Shown: piece after piece, positions 1 to 8,530 of the stretch
Numbering within the stretch: the first letter of the stretch is position 1
Layout: each line of letters begins with the position of its first letter
Source of the DNA: Candidatus Falkowiibacteriota bacterium
GTDB taxonomy: Bacteria; Patescibacteriota; Patescibacteriia; Patescibacteriales; UBA12465
Direction of reading: 5' to 3'
Length of the DNA stretch: 34,982 bases
Assembly: GCA_003554785.1 (NCBI GenBank)
Contig: PWHG01000056.1
Span: forward strand, 1-34,982
Translations under genes and position numbers: made by a program
The notes under the pieces: generated by a model
Seen by the model: only the letters and a program-made list of their open reading frames with translations
What the model was told of the DNA's origin: nothing
The model's database searches: none

Positions 1-439
1 AATTTTTCCAAGGTTTTAATATAATCATTTTCAGTATAATTTGTTTCTTCTTCAATAATTAAGTCAGCTTCAAACCAACGACCATAAGTGCCAAAACTTT
101 TACCAATTCCCATAGTAATAGTCTGGTTGCCATCTAGATTATGAAAACATAAATAATGTTCTGCATCTAATTTTAAATTTTCAGAAAAATGTTCTTGGCA
201 AATTATTTGACCATAGACTCCGCCAGTAAACTCAAAACTTCTAGTTACTAATTGATTGTCAACTAAGCCTTTTTCAGGGTCAATGCCACTTGAGGCTAAA
301 CCATGATCAACTATTATTTTGTAATCACTTCGATCATTGTTTAGACACTCTGCTTCTTGATACCTATAACCATTTCACTGCCACAGGCAGATAAAGAAAG
401 AGTAATTATTAAAATTAGAATTGAAGTAATTTTTTTCAT
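1..439 (-). pseudogene. Putative lipoprotein, frameshifted (or assembly error), 3' part beyond window edge
   Basis: Minus strand from 439 reads MKKITSILILIITLSLSACGSEM... (signal peptide + lipobox LSAC), then hits a stop. A shifted frame continues open to the window edge: GYRYQEAECLNNDRSDYKIIVDHGLASSGIDPEKGLVDNQLVTRSFEFTGGVYGQIICQEHF... One extra A at the A-run (373-375) would join the frames (ACGSENGYRYQEAECL). Confidence 0.6.
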
Positions 440-492
440 AAAAATATTTTAAAATCTCTTTTATTATACCATTATTATAAAAAATAATAAAA

Positions 493-521
493 TTGACAAA
501 AACAGGAATTTGTCATAATAT
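493..521 (+). promoter_or_regulatory. Sigma70-like promoter (TTGACA-17-TAATAT) with embedded inverted repeat TGACAAA-N8-TTTGTCA (494-515)
   Basis: Read directly from sequence; upstream of the helicase at 559. Confidence 0.55.
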
Positions 522-558
522 AAGCAAAAATGAACATTAACAACTAAATATATCAGTC

Positions 559-2076
559 ATGGATGAAAAACAGTATTTTTTAAGCAACCGATTCCCTTTT
601 CATGGTTTCAAAGACCATGAAGCAAAAATCCCTCAATGGCAAAAAGCCGCTAAGGATATTTTAGACAAAATAAACAGTCAAAATATTGGCTTTGTTGCTC
701 AAACGGGCTCTGGAAAAACCATTGTCGCTTTCTATTGTATTGACGCTCTTTTAAAAAGAACACTTTTTTTGGCACCAACAAGAATCTTATCTCGTCAGCA
801 TCATGATTTTTACCAACAAGTAACTGGAAAAAATGACTCAAAAGTAATTGTTGGTGATAATCCAATCAAAAAGAGAAATTGGAAAGACCCGGAAAAAAAT
901 CTGGTATTTGCTACTCCTCATGTATTTTTAGCAGATAGCAAAAAATCCTTAGTTGATTTTTCCGATTTTGATCTTGTAATTATTGATGAGTGTCATAAGG
1001 CTAGTAAAAATTATCCTTATGTAGAAATTGCTCAGAGATTTGCTTTCTTAAATAAGCGAATAATTACTATGAGCGCTTCTCCGGGAAAAAATCAAGAAGC
1101 AATTGCCAAAATATCAAAAAATTTGAATATAAAGGATTGGCAACAGGCAGAAATTAATACGCCGGAAAAAAGCAATGCTCCAATTTTTATTCCTTTAAAC
1201 AAAGACATAATGCAAATCAATGCTTTGATGTCTAAATTAAAACAGGATAATATTTTGGAGATAAAACATTTAGCTAATTATGAGAGTTTGCTAAAAAAAT
1301 CAGAGATTGAAAAAATTGATGATTTTATTCCTATGTCGTTATTTAACAAAATAAAAGAAAAAAGCGACAAAATTTCTAGCGCTAATTTTTATCAGGCTAA
1401 AATGATTTTGGCAAAATATTACAAAATTAGCCACCTAGAAAGCCTGGTTTTAACTGAGTCTTATTATAACTTTTTGATGTATATTGAGAAGTTAAAAAAA
1501 CAAAATACCAAATCTGGTAACTACCTTCTTGCATCTAAACAGATAAAAGAACTGATAAAAATCACTAAAGAAATTTTGTATAAGCATCCTAAAGTGATTG
1601 AACTCTTAGAGATACTAAAAAAAGAAAAGGCCAAAAACAATCAAGGTCTAATCTTTTTTAGCAACAAAGAAGTAGCTAGCTACATTGAAAAATTTTTAAG
1701 TCTAAATGGATTAAAATCAGCTTGTTTGTTTGGTGGGCAAGGTAAATCAACCAAAAAACAACAAGCGGTTATAAAAGCCGTCAAGGACAAAGAAATTGAC
1801 TTTGTATTAGCCACTTCAGTTGTTGAAGAAGGTTTAAGTGTCCCTAGCTTTGATTTTGTAATTAACTATTCCCTGCCTAGTACTCCAGTTTCACAAACGC
1901 AAAGAGCTGGACGTACCGGGAGATTTAGTCAAGGTTTAGTATATTACCTAATCATGGAAATAGAATCTGAAAAGATTAAGTTCTTTTCAAATTTTAGTTC
2001 TTTAAACAAAATGGATAGAATAATTTACAACAAAAAAAAGGATCATTACGATCCTGATCAACTATCCTTATTTTAA
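559..2076 (+). CDS. SF2 DEAH-like helicase, Hef/FANCM/Mph1-like, with C-terminal QLSLF clamp-binding motif
   Basis: Walker A QTGSGKT, LAPTRILSRQH, FATPHVF, DECHKA, SASPG, ATSVVEEGLSVPSFDFVINY, QRAGRTGR; helical insertion between the RecA domains; C-terminus DPDQLSLF*. Confidence 0.85.
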   Translation: MDEKQYFLSNRFPFHGFKDHEAKIPQWQKAAKDILDKINSQNIGFVAQTGSGKTIVAFYCIDALLKRTLFLAPTRILSRQHHDFYQQVTGKNDSKVIVGDNPIKKRNWKDPEKNLVFATPHVFLADSKKSLVDFSDFDLVIIDECHKASKNYPYVEIAQRFAFLNKRIITMSASPGKNQEAIAKISKNLNIKDWQQAEINTPEKSNAPIFIPLNKDIMQINALMSKLKQDNILEIKHLANYESLLKKSEIEKIDDFIPMSLFNKIKEKSDKISSANFYQAKMILAKYYKISHLESLVLTESYYNFLMYIEKLKKQNTKSGNYLLASKQIKELIKITKEILYKHPKVIELLEILKKEKAKNNQGLIFFSNKEVASYIEKFLSLNGLKSACLFGGQGKSTKKQQAVIKAVKDKEIDFVLATSVVEEGLSVPSFDFVINYSLPSTPVSQTQRAGRTGRFSQGLVYYLIMEIESEKIKFFSNFSSLNKMDRIIYNKKKDHYDPDQLSLF

Positions 2077-2081
2077 TAGTC

Positions 2082-2111
2082 AAAGCCGTCAAATTAATGA
2101 CGGCTTTTTTT
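2082..2111. terminator. Bidirectional Rho-independent terminator between convergent genes
   Basis: AAAGCCGTCA-aattaa-TGACGGCTTTTTT; the stop codon of the minus-strand gene lies in the loop. Confidence 0.8.
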
Positions 2112-2453
2112 AAATACCTTATTTAATATCATATCAAATACCGCTTGAATAAGAGATAGTACTAAACTAAAAAGTAGAGCACTTAAAAACCCTTCTACAA
2201 AAAAATCTTGAATAAAAGTAGCTGTAAACCAGATAATCAAGGCGTTTATAACAAAAGCAAATAGACCAAAAGTTAAGATATTAATCGGCAGTGTTAAAAG
2301 AATCAAAATTGGCCTAATAGTGATATTGAGCAATCCTAAAACTACTACTAAAATTAAAGCTATCCATAAGCCACCAACTGTAATACCAGGGATAAAGTAA
2401 GCTGCTAAAAGTATTGCTAAAGCTGAAATTAACCATTTAAATAATATTAACAT
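2094..2453 (-). CDS. Phage holin family IV / YvlD-like membrane protein (DUF360-type)
   Basis: ~119 aa, four TM segments; IPGITVGGLWIALILVVVLGLLNITIRPILILLTLPINILTFGLFAFVINAL is characteristic. Confidence 0.8.
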   Translation of the reverse strand: MLILFKWLISALAILLAAYFIPGITVGGLWIALILVVVLGLLNITIRPILILLTLPINILTFGLFAFVINALIIWFTATFIQDFFVEGFLSALLFSLVLSLIQAVFDMILNKVFKKSRH

Positions 2454-2457
2454 AGGT

Positions 2458-3627
2458 TTAATTGTTAAATTTACTAATATATGAAGACAATATTGGACCC
2501 AATATTGTAGTAATAATTGCTAATATAATTATAGAACTTACTAAAATTGAGTCAAGCAGTCCACCAGCTGAAGCCGTATAGGTCACTGCTAAGGTGGTAG
2601 TAAGTTGAGTAATTGAAATTGAACCAAAAAGAGCTGAATTTTTTTTAGATAATTTCACTAATCTACCAGCAATATAGCCGCTAAATATTTTAGATAAAAT
2701 AAGCCCCAATATAATCGATAACATCAACAAATTTTTTATATCAAAACTTTTAAAACTTGATAAATCAAGATCCATACCAACTACAAAAAAGAAGATTGGA
2801 ATAAATAAACCATATGAGATAGCATGAATTTTAGATTTTAAAATCTCAGACTTTTCATAAATAATTGCTCCTGATAAAGATAAACCGGCTAAGAATGATG
2901 CAATAATTGGATGGGTACCGAGAAAGGAAAAATAAGCTAAAACTGCTACTAAAACTATAATCACAAAACGCAATCTTCTTTCATAACCATAGTCATAAAA
3001 AAATCTTTTTTTAATTAAATTTTTAGAGATTATAGGAATATATTTTAATAGTAAAAATATAGAAAGAACTAGTACAATAAAGTAAAGTGGTAGAGGTAAA
3101 AAAGTAATTTTACTACTGGTTTGAAATATTAAACCAAGAGCGACTAAACTTAAAATATCTGCCACCATAACCGACGATAATATAAGACGAGAAACATCTT
3201 TAGAGATCGATTTATTTTCTTTAAGTGATGAAACAATAATTGCTACAGATGAAGAAATAAAAATGACACCAATTAAAATACTAGTTAACCAATCATAGCC
3301 AAATAGTCTTACAATTGAGACTCCAACTAAAAAAGGTATAACTGAATTTATAGCCGCCATTATAAAAATCTTTTTCTTTTCTTTATAAATTTGCGAGATA
3401 TCAGTTTCCAGTCCAGCCATAAACATCAAAAATGCCATACCTAAAAATCCAAAAAAGCTAATAGTTTCATCAGCTTGTACGTAATTTAGTCCATAAGGAC
3501 CAAATAAAGCACCAGCTAATATGATAACGCTTAAAAATGGGATCCTAGATCTTTTAAATAACTCAGGAATCACTAGTCCCAAAATTAAAACTAAAAGTAA
3601 TGTTAAGAGAGTTCCTTCATTTATCAT
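2458..3627 (-). CDS. Cation:proton antiporter (CPA2/KefB-like)
   Basis: 389 aa polytopic; LLLVLILGLVIPELFKRSRIPFLSVIILAGALFGP and HPIIASFLAGLSLSG, FVVGMDLDLSS. Confidence 0.85.
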   Translation of the reverse strand: MINEGTLLTLLLVLILGLVIPELFKRSRIPFLSVIILAGALFGPYGLNYVQADETISFFGFLGMAFLMFMAGLETDISQIYKEKKKIFIMAAINSVIPFLVGVSIVRLFGYDWLTSILIGVIFISSSVAIIVSSLKENKSISKDVSRLILSSVMVADILSLVALGLIFQTSSKITFLPLPLYFIVLVLSIFLLLKYIPIISKNLIKKRFFYDYGYERRLRFVIIVLVAVLAYFSFLGTHPIIASFLAGLSLSGAIIYEKSEILKSKIHAISYGLFIPIFFFVVGMDLDLSSFKSFDIKNLLMLSIILGLILSKIFSGYIAGRLVKLSKKNSALFGSISITQLTTTLAVTYTASAGGLLDSILVSSIIILAIITTILGPILSSYISKFNN

Positions 3628-3630
3628 AAA

Positions 3631-3732
3631 TTAAATATTTAATTCATTGAGAATCTTTTCTTTATCTTTTGGGTTAATTTCAGGACATAAAACTATTAAA
3701 TAATCTAAATTTTTTATATTTTTATGATTCAT
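3631..3732 (-). CDS. Small ORF (33 aa) immediately upstream of the antiporter; possible leader peptide/uORF
   Basis: MNHKNIKNLDYLIVLCPEINPKDKEKILNELNI*; stop is 3 nt before the antiporter ATG; TGTTATAAT-type promoter upstream on the minus strand. Confidence 0.35.
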   Translation of the reverse strand: MNHKNIKNLDYLIVLCPEINPKDKEKILNELNI

Positions 3733-3811
3733 ATTGAATTAATTATTGTATAATTTAATTATAACATAAGTCCTAATAACCCAACAAGAATTCTAGACAA
3801 ATCATACACAA

Positions 3812-3835
3812 AAACACCTGTAAATACAGATGTTT
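3812..3835 (-). terminator. Terminator downstream of tRNA-Gln
   Basis: Minus strand AAACATCTGT-ATTT-ACAGGTGTTTTT (one U.G wobble). Confidence 0.65.
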
Positions 3836-3845
3836 TTAAGGTTTG

Positions 3846-3916
3846 CTCGGGGACAGGGATTTGAACCCCGATCGCCTGGACCAGAACCAGGTGTCCTACC
3901 ATTAGACGATCCCCGA
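3846..3916 (-). tRNA. tRNA-Gln (anticodon CTG)
   Basis: Cloverleaf on minus strand: acceptor TCGGGGA/TCCCCGA, anticodon stem CCTGG-TTCTGGT-CCAGG, T-loop GTTCAAATC; CCA not encoded. Confidence 0.92.
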
Positions 3917-3935
3917 AGAAGATAAATAATAGGTA

Positions 3936-5411
3936 TTATTTATCATCTTTAGGTCTCATGAGAGGAAATATCTGACACTCACGACTAGTTTTATTCATTA
4001 AATAGCTAAAAAGACGTTCAGAGAAACCAAAGCCACAAGTTGGTGGCATGCCATACTCCAGAGCTTCAATAAAGTCTTTGTCGTGTCTCTGAGCCTCTTC
4101 ATCACCAGCTTCCCTTAGTTTTTCTTGCTCTTTGAAGCGAGTTTCTTGATCTATTGGGTTATTTAACTCACTATAGCCGTTGCCAAGCTCTGAGCCGGCA
4201 ATAATTGGTTGAAATCTTTGGGCTAGGAGTGGATTTTTATCATTTTTCTTAGCTAGTGGTGAAACTATTAGTGGCGTATTTACTAAAAATCCTGGTCCAG
4301 CAATTTTTTTGCGACAATATTTCCATAAATTATCAATGGCGCGGGTCAAATTAAAGCCCTCTTTGTCGTAGTTAACACCTAATTCATCTAATTTTTTTCT
4401 AATCTCTTTTTCAGTGGTGTCTAAAACATCAATACCAGTGTAGTCTAGTACGGTTTGTCGATAGTCATATTCTTGCCAATCATCATTTAAGTCTACTTTA
4501 AAGTCTTTAATATTAAATTCAGTTGTACCAAAGGTTTCCTTGGCAATATAGCGAAATAGTTCAACTACTAACTCCATTCCCTTTTTATAATCAGCATAGG
4601 CAAGATAAAATTCCATTTGACTGTAGTCTTGAAGGTGATCAGCGTCCATGCCTTCATTTCTAAATTGGCGACCAATTTCAAAAGTCTTTTCAAAACCAGC
4701 AATCATTAATTTTTTCTGCCAAAGCTCACCGGTTGAGATTCTAAGATATACTGGAATATCTAAGGCGTTGTGATGAGTTACAAAAGGTTTAGCGTCAGCT
4801 CCACCAGGACTTGTTTCTAAAATTGGGGATTCTACTTCAAGAAAACCTTTTTGGACTAAAAAATTACGAGTGGCTTGCCAAAATTTAGCTCTCTTTTTTA
4901 TCATGTCTTTTACTTCATTGTTGGCTAAAATATCTAAATAACGACGACGATAGCGTTCTTCTTCATCTTTAAAACCATACCAGGAGTCAGGCAGTGGTCT
5001 AATAGCCTTGGAAATAATTTTGTAGCTTTTAACTAGCAGGCTTCTTTCTCCTTTATTGGTTAAAAAAGCACTTCCCTTTACTTCTATAAAATCACCAATA
5101 TCAATTAGTTTGATAAACTGCTTATAAGTATCACCAAGTTCTTTTTTTGATAAAACTAATTGAATATTTTCTGAGTCATCTTTTAAATTTGCAAAACTTA
5201 AGTTTCCATGTGAGCGAATAGACTGCAAACGACCAACTAAAAAATATGTGTCTTGATTAACTGCTAGTTTTTCAAAACTACTTAAAAAATCTGCTATTTT
5301 CATGTCCCGCTGACTTTTAGCTGGATATGGATTGATGCCTAAATCTTGAAGTTTTTTTAATTTATTAATCCTTTCCTGTCTTTCACTTAAAGGATTATTT
5401 TCTTTAGTCAT
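3936..5411 (-). CDS. lysS: Lysyl-tRNA synthetase, class II
   Basis: 491 aa; RYLDILAN, FLEVESPILETSPGGADAKPFVTHHNALD, FEIGRQFRNEGMDADHLQDYSQMEFYLAY, CGFGFSERL. Confidence 0.95.
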   Translation of the reverse strand: MTKENNPLSERQERINKLKKLQDLGINPYPAKSQRDMKIADFLSSFEKLAVNQDTYFLVGRLQSIRSHGNLSFANLKDDSENIQLVLSKKELGDTYKQFIKLIDIGDFIEVKGSAFLTNKGERSLLVKSYKIISKAIRPLPDSWYGFKDEEERYRRRYLDILANNEVKDMIKKRAKFWQATRNFLVQKGFLEVESPILETSPGGADAKPFVTHHNALDIPVYLRISTGELWQKKLMIAGFEKTFEIGRQFRNEGMDADHLQDYSQMEFYLAYADYKKGMELVVELFRYIAKETFGTTEFNIKDFKVDLNDDWQEYDYRQTVLDYTGIDVLDTTEKEIRKKLDELGVNYDKEGFNLTRAIDNLWKYCRKKIAGPGFLVNTPLIVSPLAKKNDKNPLLAQRFQPIIAGSELGNGYSELNNPIDQETRFKEQEKLREAGDEEAQRHDKDFIEALEYGMPPTCGFGFSERLFSYLMNKTSRECQIFPLMRPKDDK

Positions 5412-5422
5412 AGATTTTTGAT

Positions 5423-5881
5423 TTATGATATTTTCAAAATTTTAAACTTTGTTTCCCCTTTTGGTGTTTGTACAGTTACCTCTTCTCCTTTTTTCTTACC
5501 CAAAAAGGCTAAACCAATTGGTGATTCATTGGAGATTAATCCGTTTATTGGATCGGCTTCATTGAAAGATACGATTTTATAAGTTCTTTCTTTGCCGTTG
5601 GCTTTAACTGTAATAGTTGAACCCATAGAAACTTCATTTTTACCATTTTTATTATCTACCACTGTTACATTCTTTAGAGTATTGGTTAACTCTAAGACCC
5701 TGCCTTCATTTAAGGCTTGCGCGTCCTTGGCTTCACTGTATTCGGCATTTTCACTTAAATCGCCTAATTCTTTAGCTTTTTCAATTCTTTCCGCGATTTC
5801 CTTGCGCTTGGTAGTAGATAAATACTCAAGCTCTTTTTTAAGTTTTTGATAGCCTTCTGGGCTAATTATTTGTTCAGACAT
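5423..5881 (-). CDS. greA: Transcription elongation factor GreA
   Basis: 152 aa; ELGDLSENAEYSEAKDAQALNEGRVLEL, SPIGLAFLGKKKGEEVTVQTPKG. Confidence 0.95.
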   Translation of the reverse strand: MSEQIISPEGYQKLKKELEYLSTTKRKEIAERIEKAKELGDLSENAEYSEAKDAQALNEGRVLELTNTLKNVTVVDNKNGKNEVSMGSTITVKANGKERTYKIVSFNEADPINGLISNESPIGLAFLGKKKGEEVTVQTPKGETKFKILKIS

Positions 5882-5914
5882 AATTATAGTGGTTAAAAAT
5901 TAATTATATTAAAA

Positions 5915-7363
5915 TTATAATAGCTTATCTTTAACAAGAAGGCAAGAGATAAGAAGGATAATCATAATTCCTAATGGGTGGTTTAAATAGGGAGTAAAAA
6001 AATGAACTATGACTAAAAATAATAAAGCTGGAGTTAAAAAATATTGAAAACGATATTTAAAGGAATAAAAGAGTAAAGAAAGCAGAAAACTAAGATAAGC
6101 AATTAAGCCAAGTAACCCCAGTTTATGCCATAAATCAAGGTAGCCCCATTCAAAAGCGTAGGTTTCATACCATCCATCTTCATGAAATTGCAAAACTCTT
6201 GGATCAGAGCTCTCATAAAGCACAGTAGCACCAAAACCATGCCCTAGTATAGGTTTTTTCATTATATCATCAATTAATACCGGTAAAAGTGACCAACGAG
6301 AAGCTACAGCGGCCTCGTCTTCCTGATAACTAGCTCTATCACGAATATTTCGCAAAGAAAACTGACTGGTGCTAGATAAGAATAAGATATTATTGGCTAA
6401 ATATATAAAAGAAAATGACAAAATAACAATTAAAAATATTTTTAAAAACCAGTGTTTTATTTTCTTTAATTTTTTAGTTTTAATCAAAGTAAAGGCTGAA
6501 AAAAGAATAAATACTATAATCATTGATAACCAAAAAGTTCGTGAAAAACTAATTATTACTGTTGATAGAAAAACAGCGGCAAATAACATTTCTTTTATAT
6601 TCCATCTACTGGCAAAATCACGTTTAAAAACTAGTATTAAAAAAGCAATAGAAGAAAAGATATGCGATTGCAGAAATATTCTTGGCCAAGTATCGGCCAT
6701 AGTGGTAACCTCAGCTACTCCAGTAACTCTTAACCAACGGTAAAGGTCAGGTAAAATCGCTATATCATATGAAAAAAAGACTACTAAAAATAAAGTTTTA
6801 AGACTTAGCCAAAGAGTAGCTAAAAAGAAAATACTTTTAAGTCTTTCAAGTCTTTGCTTATCCTTGACACAGTAAACATAGGAAATAGGTAAAATGAGTA
6901 GGAAAAATAGCCAAGTATTAAAATTAGCTAAAATATTTGATAAATCATTTCCAAGAAAAAAAGCATTAATAAGTGAAAAAGCAATAAAAAAGGCTAAAAG
7001 TATATAAAATTTTAAGTATGGAATTTTCTTAATTATAGCAATCAAAGATTGTCTTTGAATTATTAATTTTACAAAAAAGACTAACATAACTGCTAACCAA
7101 ATACTCATGCGAACTGATAAGGAAAAAGACAATATATCAATTGAAAACATGTGGCCATGAGAGCCAATAATTAATTCAATTAAAATAAGAAGTATGCCCC
7201 ACTCAAGTGACCGCCAAGCTATTATAGCAGTAGCTATAAATGTTAAAATAAGAAAAATATAGTTTAAATCAGTAAAAAAGAAAGCCAGAAAGGAAAGTAA
7301 TTCAAATATAACTATCGCTCCTAAAACTAAAGGCCAATTAATTTGTGAAAAAAATTTATTCAT
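5915..7363 (-). CDS. O-antigen ligase/polymerase-family (Wzy-like) membrane protein
   Basis: Polytopic; ILGHGFGATVLYESS...ETYAFEWGYLDLWHKLGLLGLIAYL. ORF is open from 7408, but MNKFFSQINW (7363), just after the upstream stop, is the likely start. Confidence 0.75.
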   Translation of the reverse strand: MNKFFSQINWPLVLGAIVIFELLSFLAFFFTDLNYIFLILTFIATAIIAWRSLEWGILLILIELIIGSHGHMFSIDILSFSLSVRMSIWLAVMLVFFVKLIIQRQSLIAIIKKIPYLKFYILLAFFIAFSLINAFFLGNDLSNILANFNTWLFFLLILPISYVYCVKDKQRLERLKSIFFLATLWLSLKTLFLVVFFSYDIAILPDLYRWLRVTGVAEVTTMADTWPRIFLQSHIFSSIAFLILVFKRDFASRWNIKEMLFAAVFLSTVIISFSRTFWLSMIIVFILFSAFTLIKTKKLKKIKHWFLKIFLIVILSFSFIYLANNILFLSSTSQFSLRNIRDRASYQEDEAAVASRWSLLPVLIDDIMKKPILGHGFGATVLYESSDPRVLQFHEDGWYETYAFEWGYLDLWHKLGLLGLIAYLSFLLSLLFYSFKYRFQYFLTPALLFLVIVHFFTPYLNHPLGIMIILLISCLLVKDKLL

Positions 7364-7365
7364 AC

Positions 7366-7842
7366 TTATTGACTCCAAGTAATTATATCTCCAGGGTTTA
7401 AACCACATTCTCTTGATTTACTAGCATTAATTTCTAATACTGCATCAGCCTTTCTGTCACTTGAGTACATTTCTTGATAATTCTTCCCTTCTGGTTTGGC
7501 ATTTATATGAATATCTACAATTTCTTTATTGGCAATAAATATTATATCAATAGGAAAATTCATGTTACGCATAACAAAATTTTGATGTTTTTTTTCAGAA
7601 AACAAAAAAAGCATACCGCAATCAGAGCATAGAGACTCGCGATTACTTAACCCTTGATAACGACTTACAATATTATCAGCAATTTCTACCTTAAACAAAC
7701 AATCATTAGCTCTTAGCATTACATTATTATTGTCATTATTATTTATAGAAGAAAATAAAAAAATTAATACTAATATCGCTAGTAAGATAAAAATTCTAAT
7801 TCTAACTTTTTTTTCAGGAAAATTTTTTTTAAACCAAGTCAT
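7366..7842 (-). CDS. DUF192 family protein with N-terminal TM anchor
   Basis: CLFKVEIADNIVSRYQGLSNRESLCSDCGMLFLF...FVMRNMNFPIDIIFIA...AVLEINASKSRECGLNPGDII. Confidence 0.88.
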   Translation of the reverse strand: MTWFKKNFPEKKVRIRIFILLAILVLIFLFSSINNNDNNNVMLRANDCLFKVEIADNIVSRYQGLSNRESLCSDCGMLFLFSEKKHQNFVMRNMNFPIDIIFIANKEIVDIHINAKPEGKNYQEMYSSDRKADAVLEINASKSRECGLNPGDIITWSQ

Positions 7843-8530
7843 GTTTTTCTAAAATTATTTCTTTAGCTTTATTATATTTTTTAACCAGTGGCAGCCAAGG
7901 CAAATATTTATAAGCAAATGATGGCAACCAAGCACTAATATGACCACCAGGAATTACTGTAAACAAAATTTCTTCAACATAAACACAAAATTTACCAGCT
8001 GAAGACATACTAAGCCACAGATCCCAATCTTGAAACTTTTTAAGTTTTTCATCAAAGCTAAAACCAGAAAAGTCACGACTGCGAATTAGTGACATAGTGT
8101 GAATATAGGGTTCTTTTTTTAAACGCGAAACAGAAAATTTACCGGTTTTAAAAGTTTTTCTTCCCCATTTAAAATCACAATAGGCAAAACTGGCATTAGT
8201 ATTAAACTCAAGAGTATCTTTTAGGGTTTGTAGAGCCTGGGGTTTTAAAATTGCGTCTGCGTCACAAAAAAATATAAACTCAGCACTGGATTTTTTAAAA
8301 CCAAAATTACGGGCAGCTGGGGCTCCTTTGTTTTCTTGCTTAAAATAAAGTAAATTACCTTTAGCCTTAGATCTTTTGCTAAAATTTGCAAATACCTTGT
8401 CAGGTTGATCGTTTGAACCGTCATTTACCAAAATTACTTCAAAGTTTTGGGTAGTTTGTTTTTCTAAACTTTCTAAAGTTTTTTCAAGTTTACTTGCTTG
8501 ATTATAAATTGGGATAATTACTGAAATCAT
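7829..8530 (-). CDS. Glycosyltransferase family 2
   Basis: ISVIIPIYNQASKLEKTLESLEKQTTQNFEVILVNDGSND...GAPAARNFGFKKSSAEFIFFCDADAIL. Confidence 0.92.
   Translation of the reverse strand: MISVIIPIYNQASKLEKTLESLEKQTTQNFEVILVNDGSNDQPDKVFANFSKRSKAKGNLLYFKQENKGAPAARNFGFKKSSAEFIFFCDADAILKPQALQTLKDTLEFNTNASFAYCDFKWGRKTFKTGKFSVSRLKKEPYIHTMSLIRSRDFSGFSFDEKLKKFQDWDLWLSMSSAGKFCVYVEEILFTVIPGGHISAWLPSFAYKYLPWLPLVKKYNKAKEIILEKHDLV

Noticed and set aside
650-865. Minus-strand ORF inside the helicase gene
   Set aside because: Antisense shadow of a well-supported CDS; no family resemblance.
5592-5849. Plus-strand ORF opposite greA
   Set aside because: Antisense to greA, whose product is unambiguous.
6369-6743. 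Plus-strand 124-aa ORF opposite the O-antigen ligase
   Set aside because: Antisense to a polytopic membrane protein; AT-rich shadow ORF.
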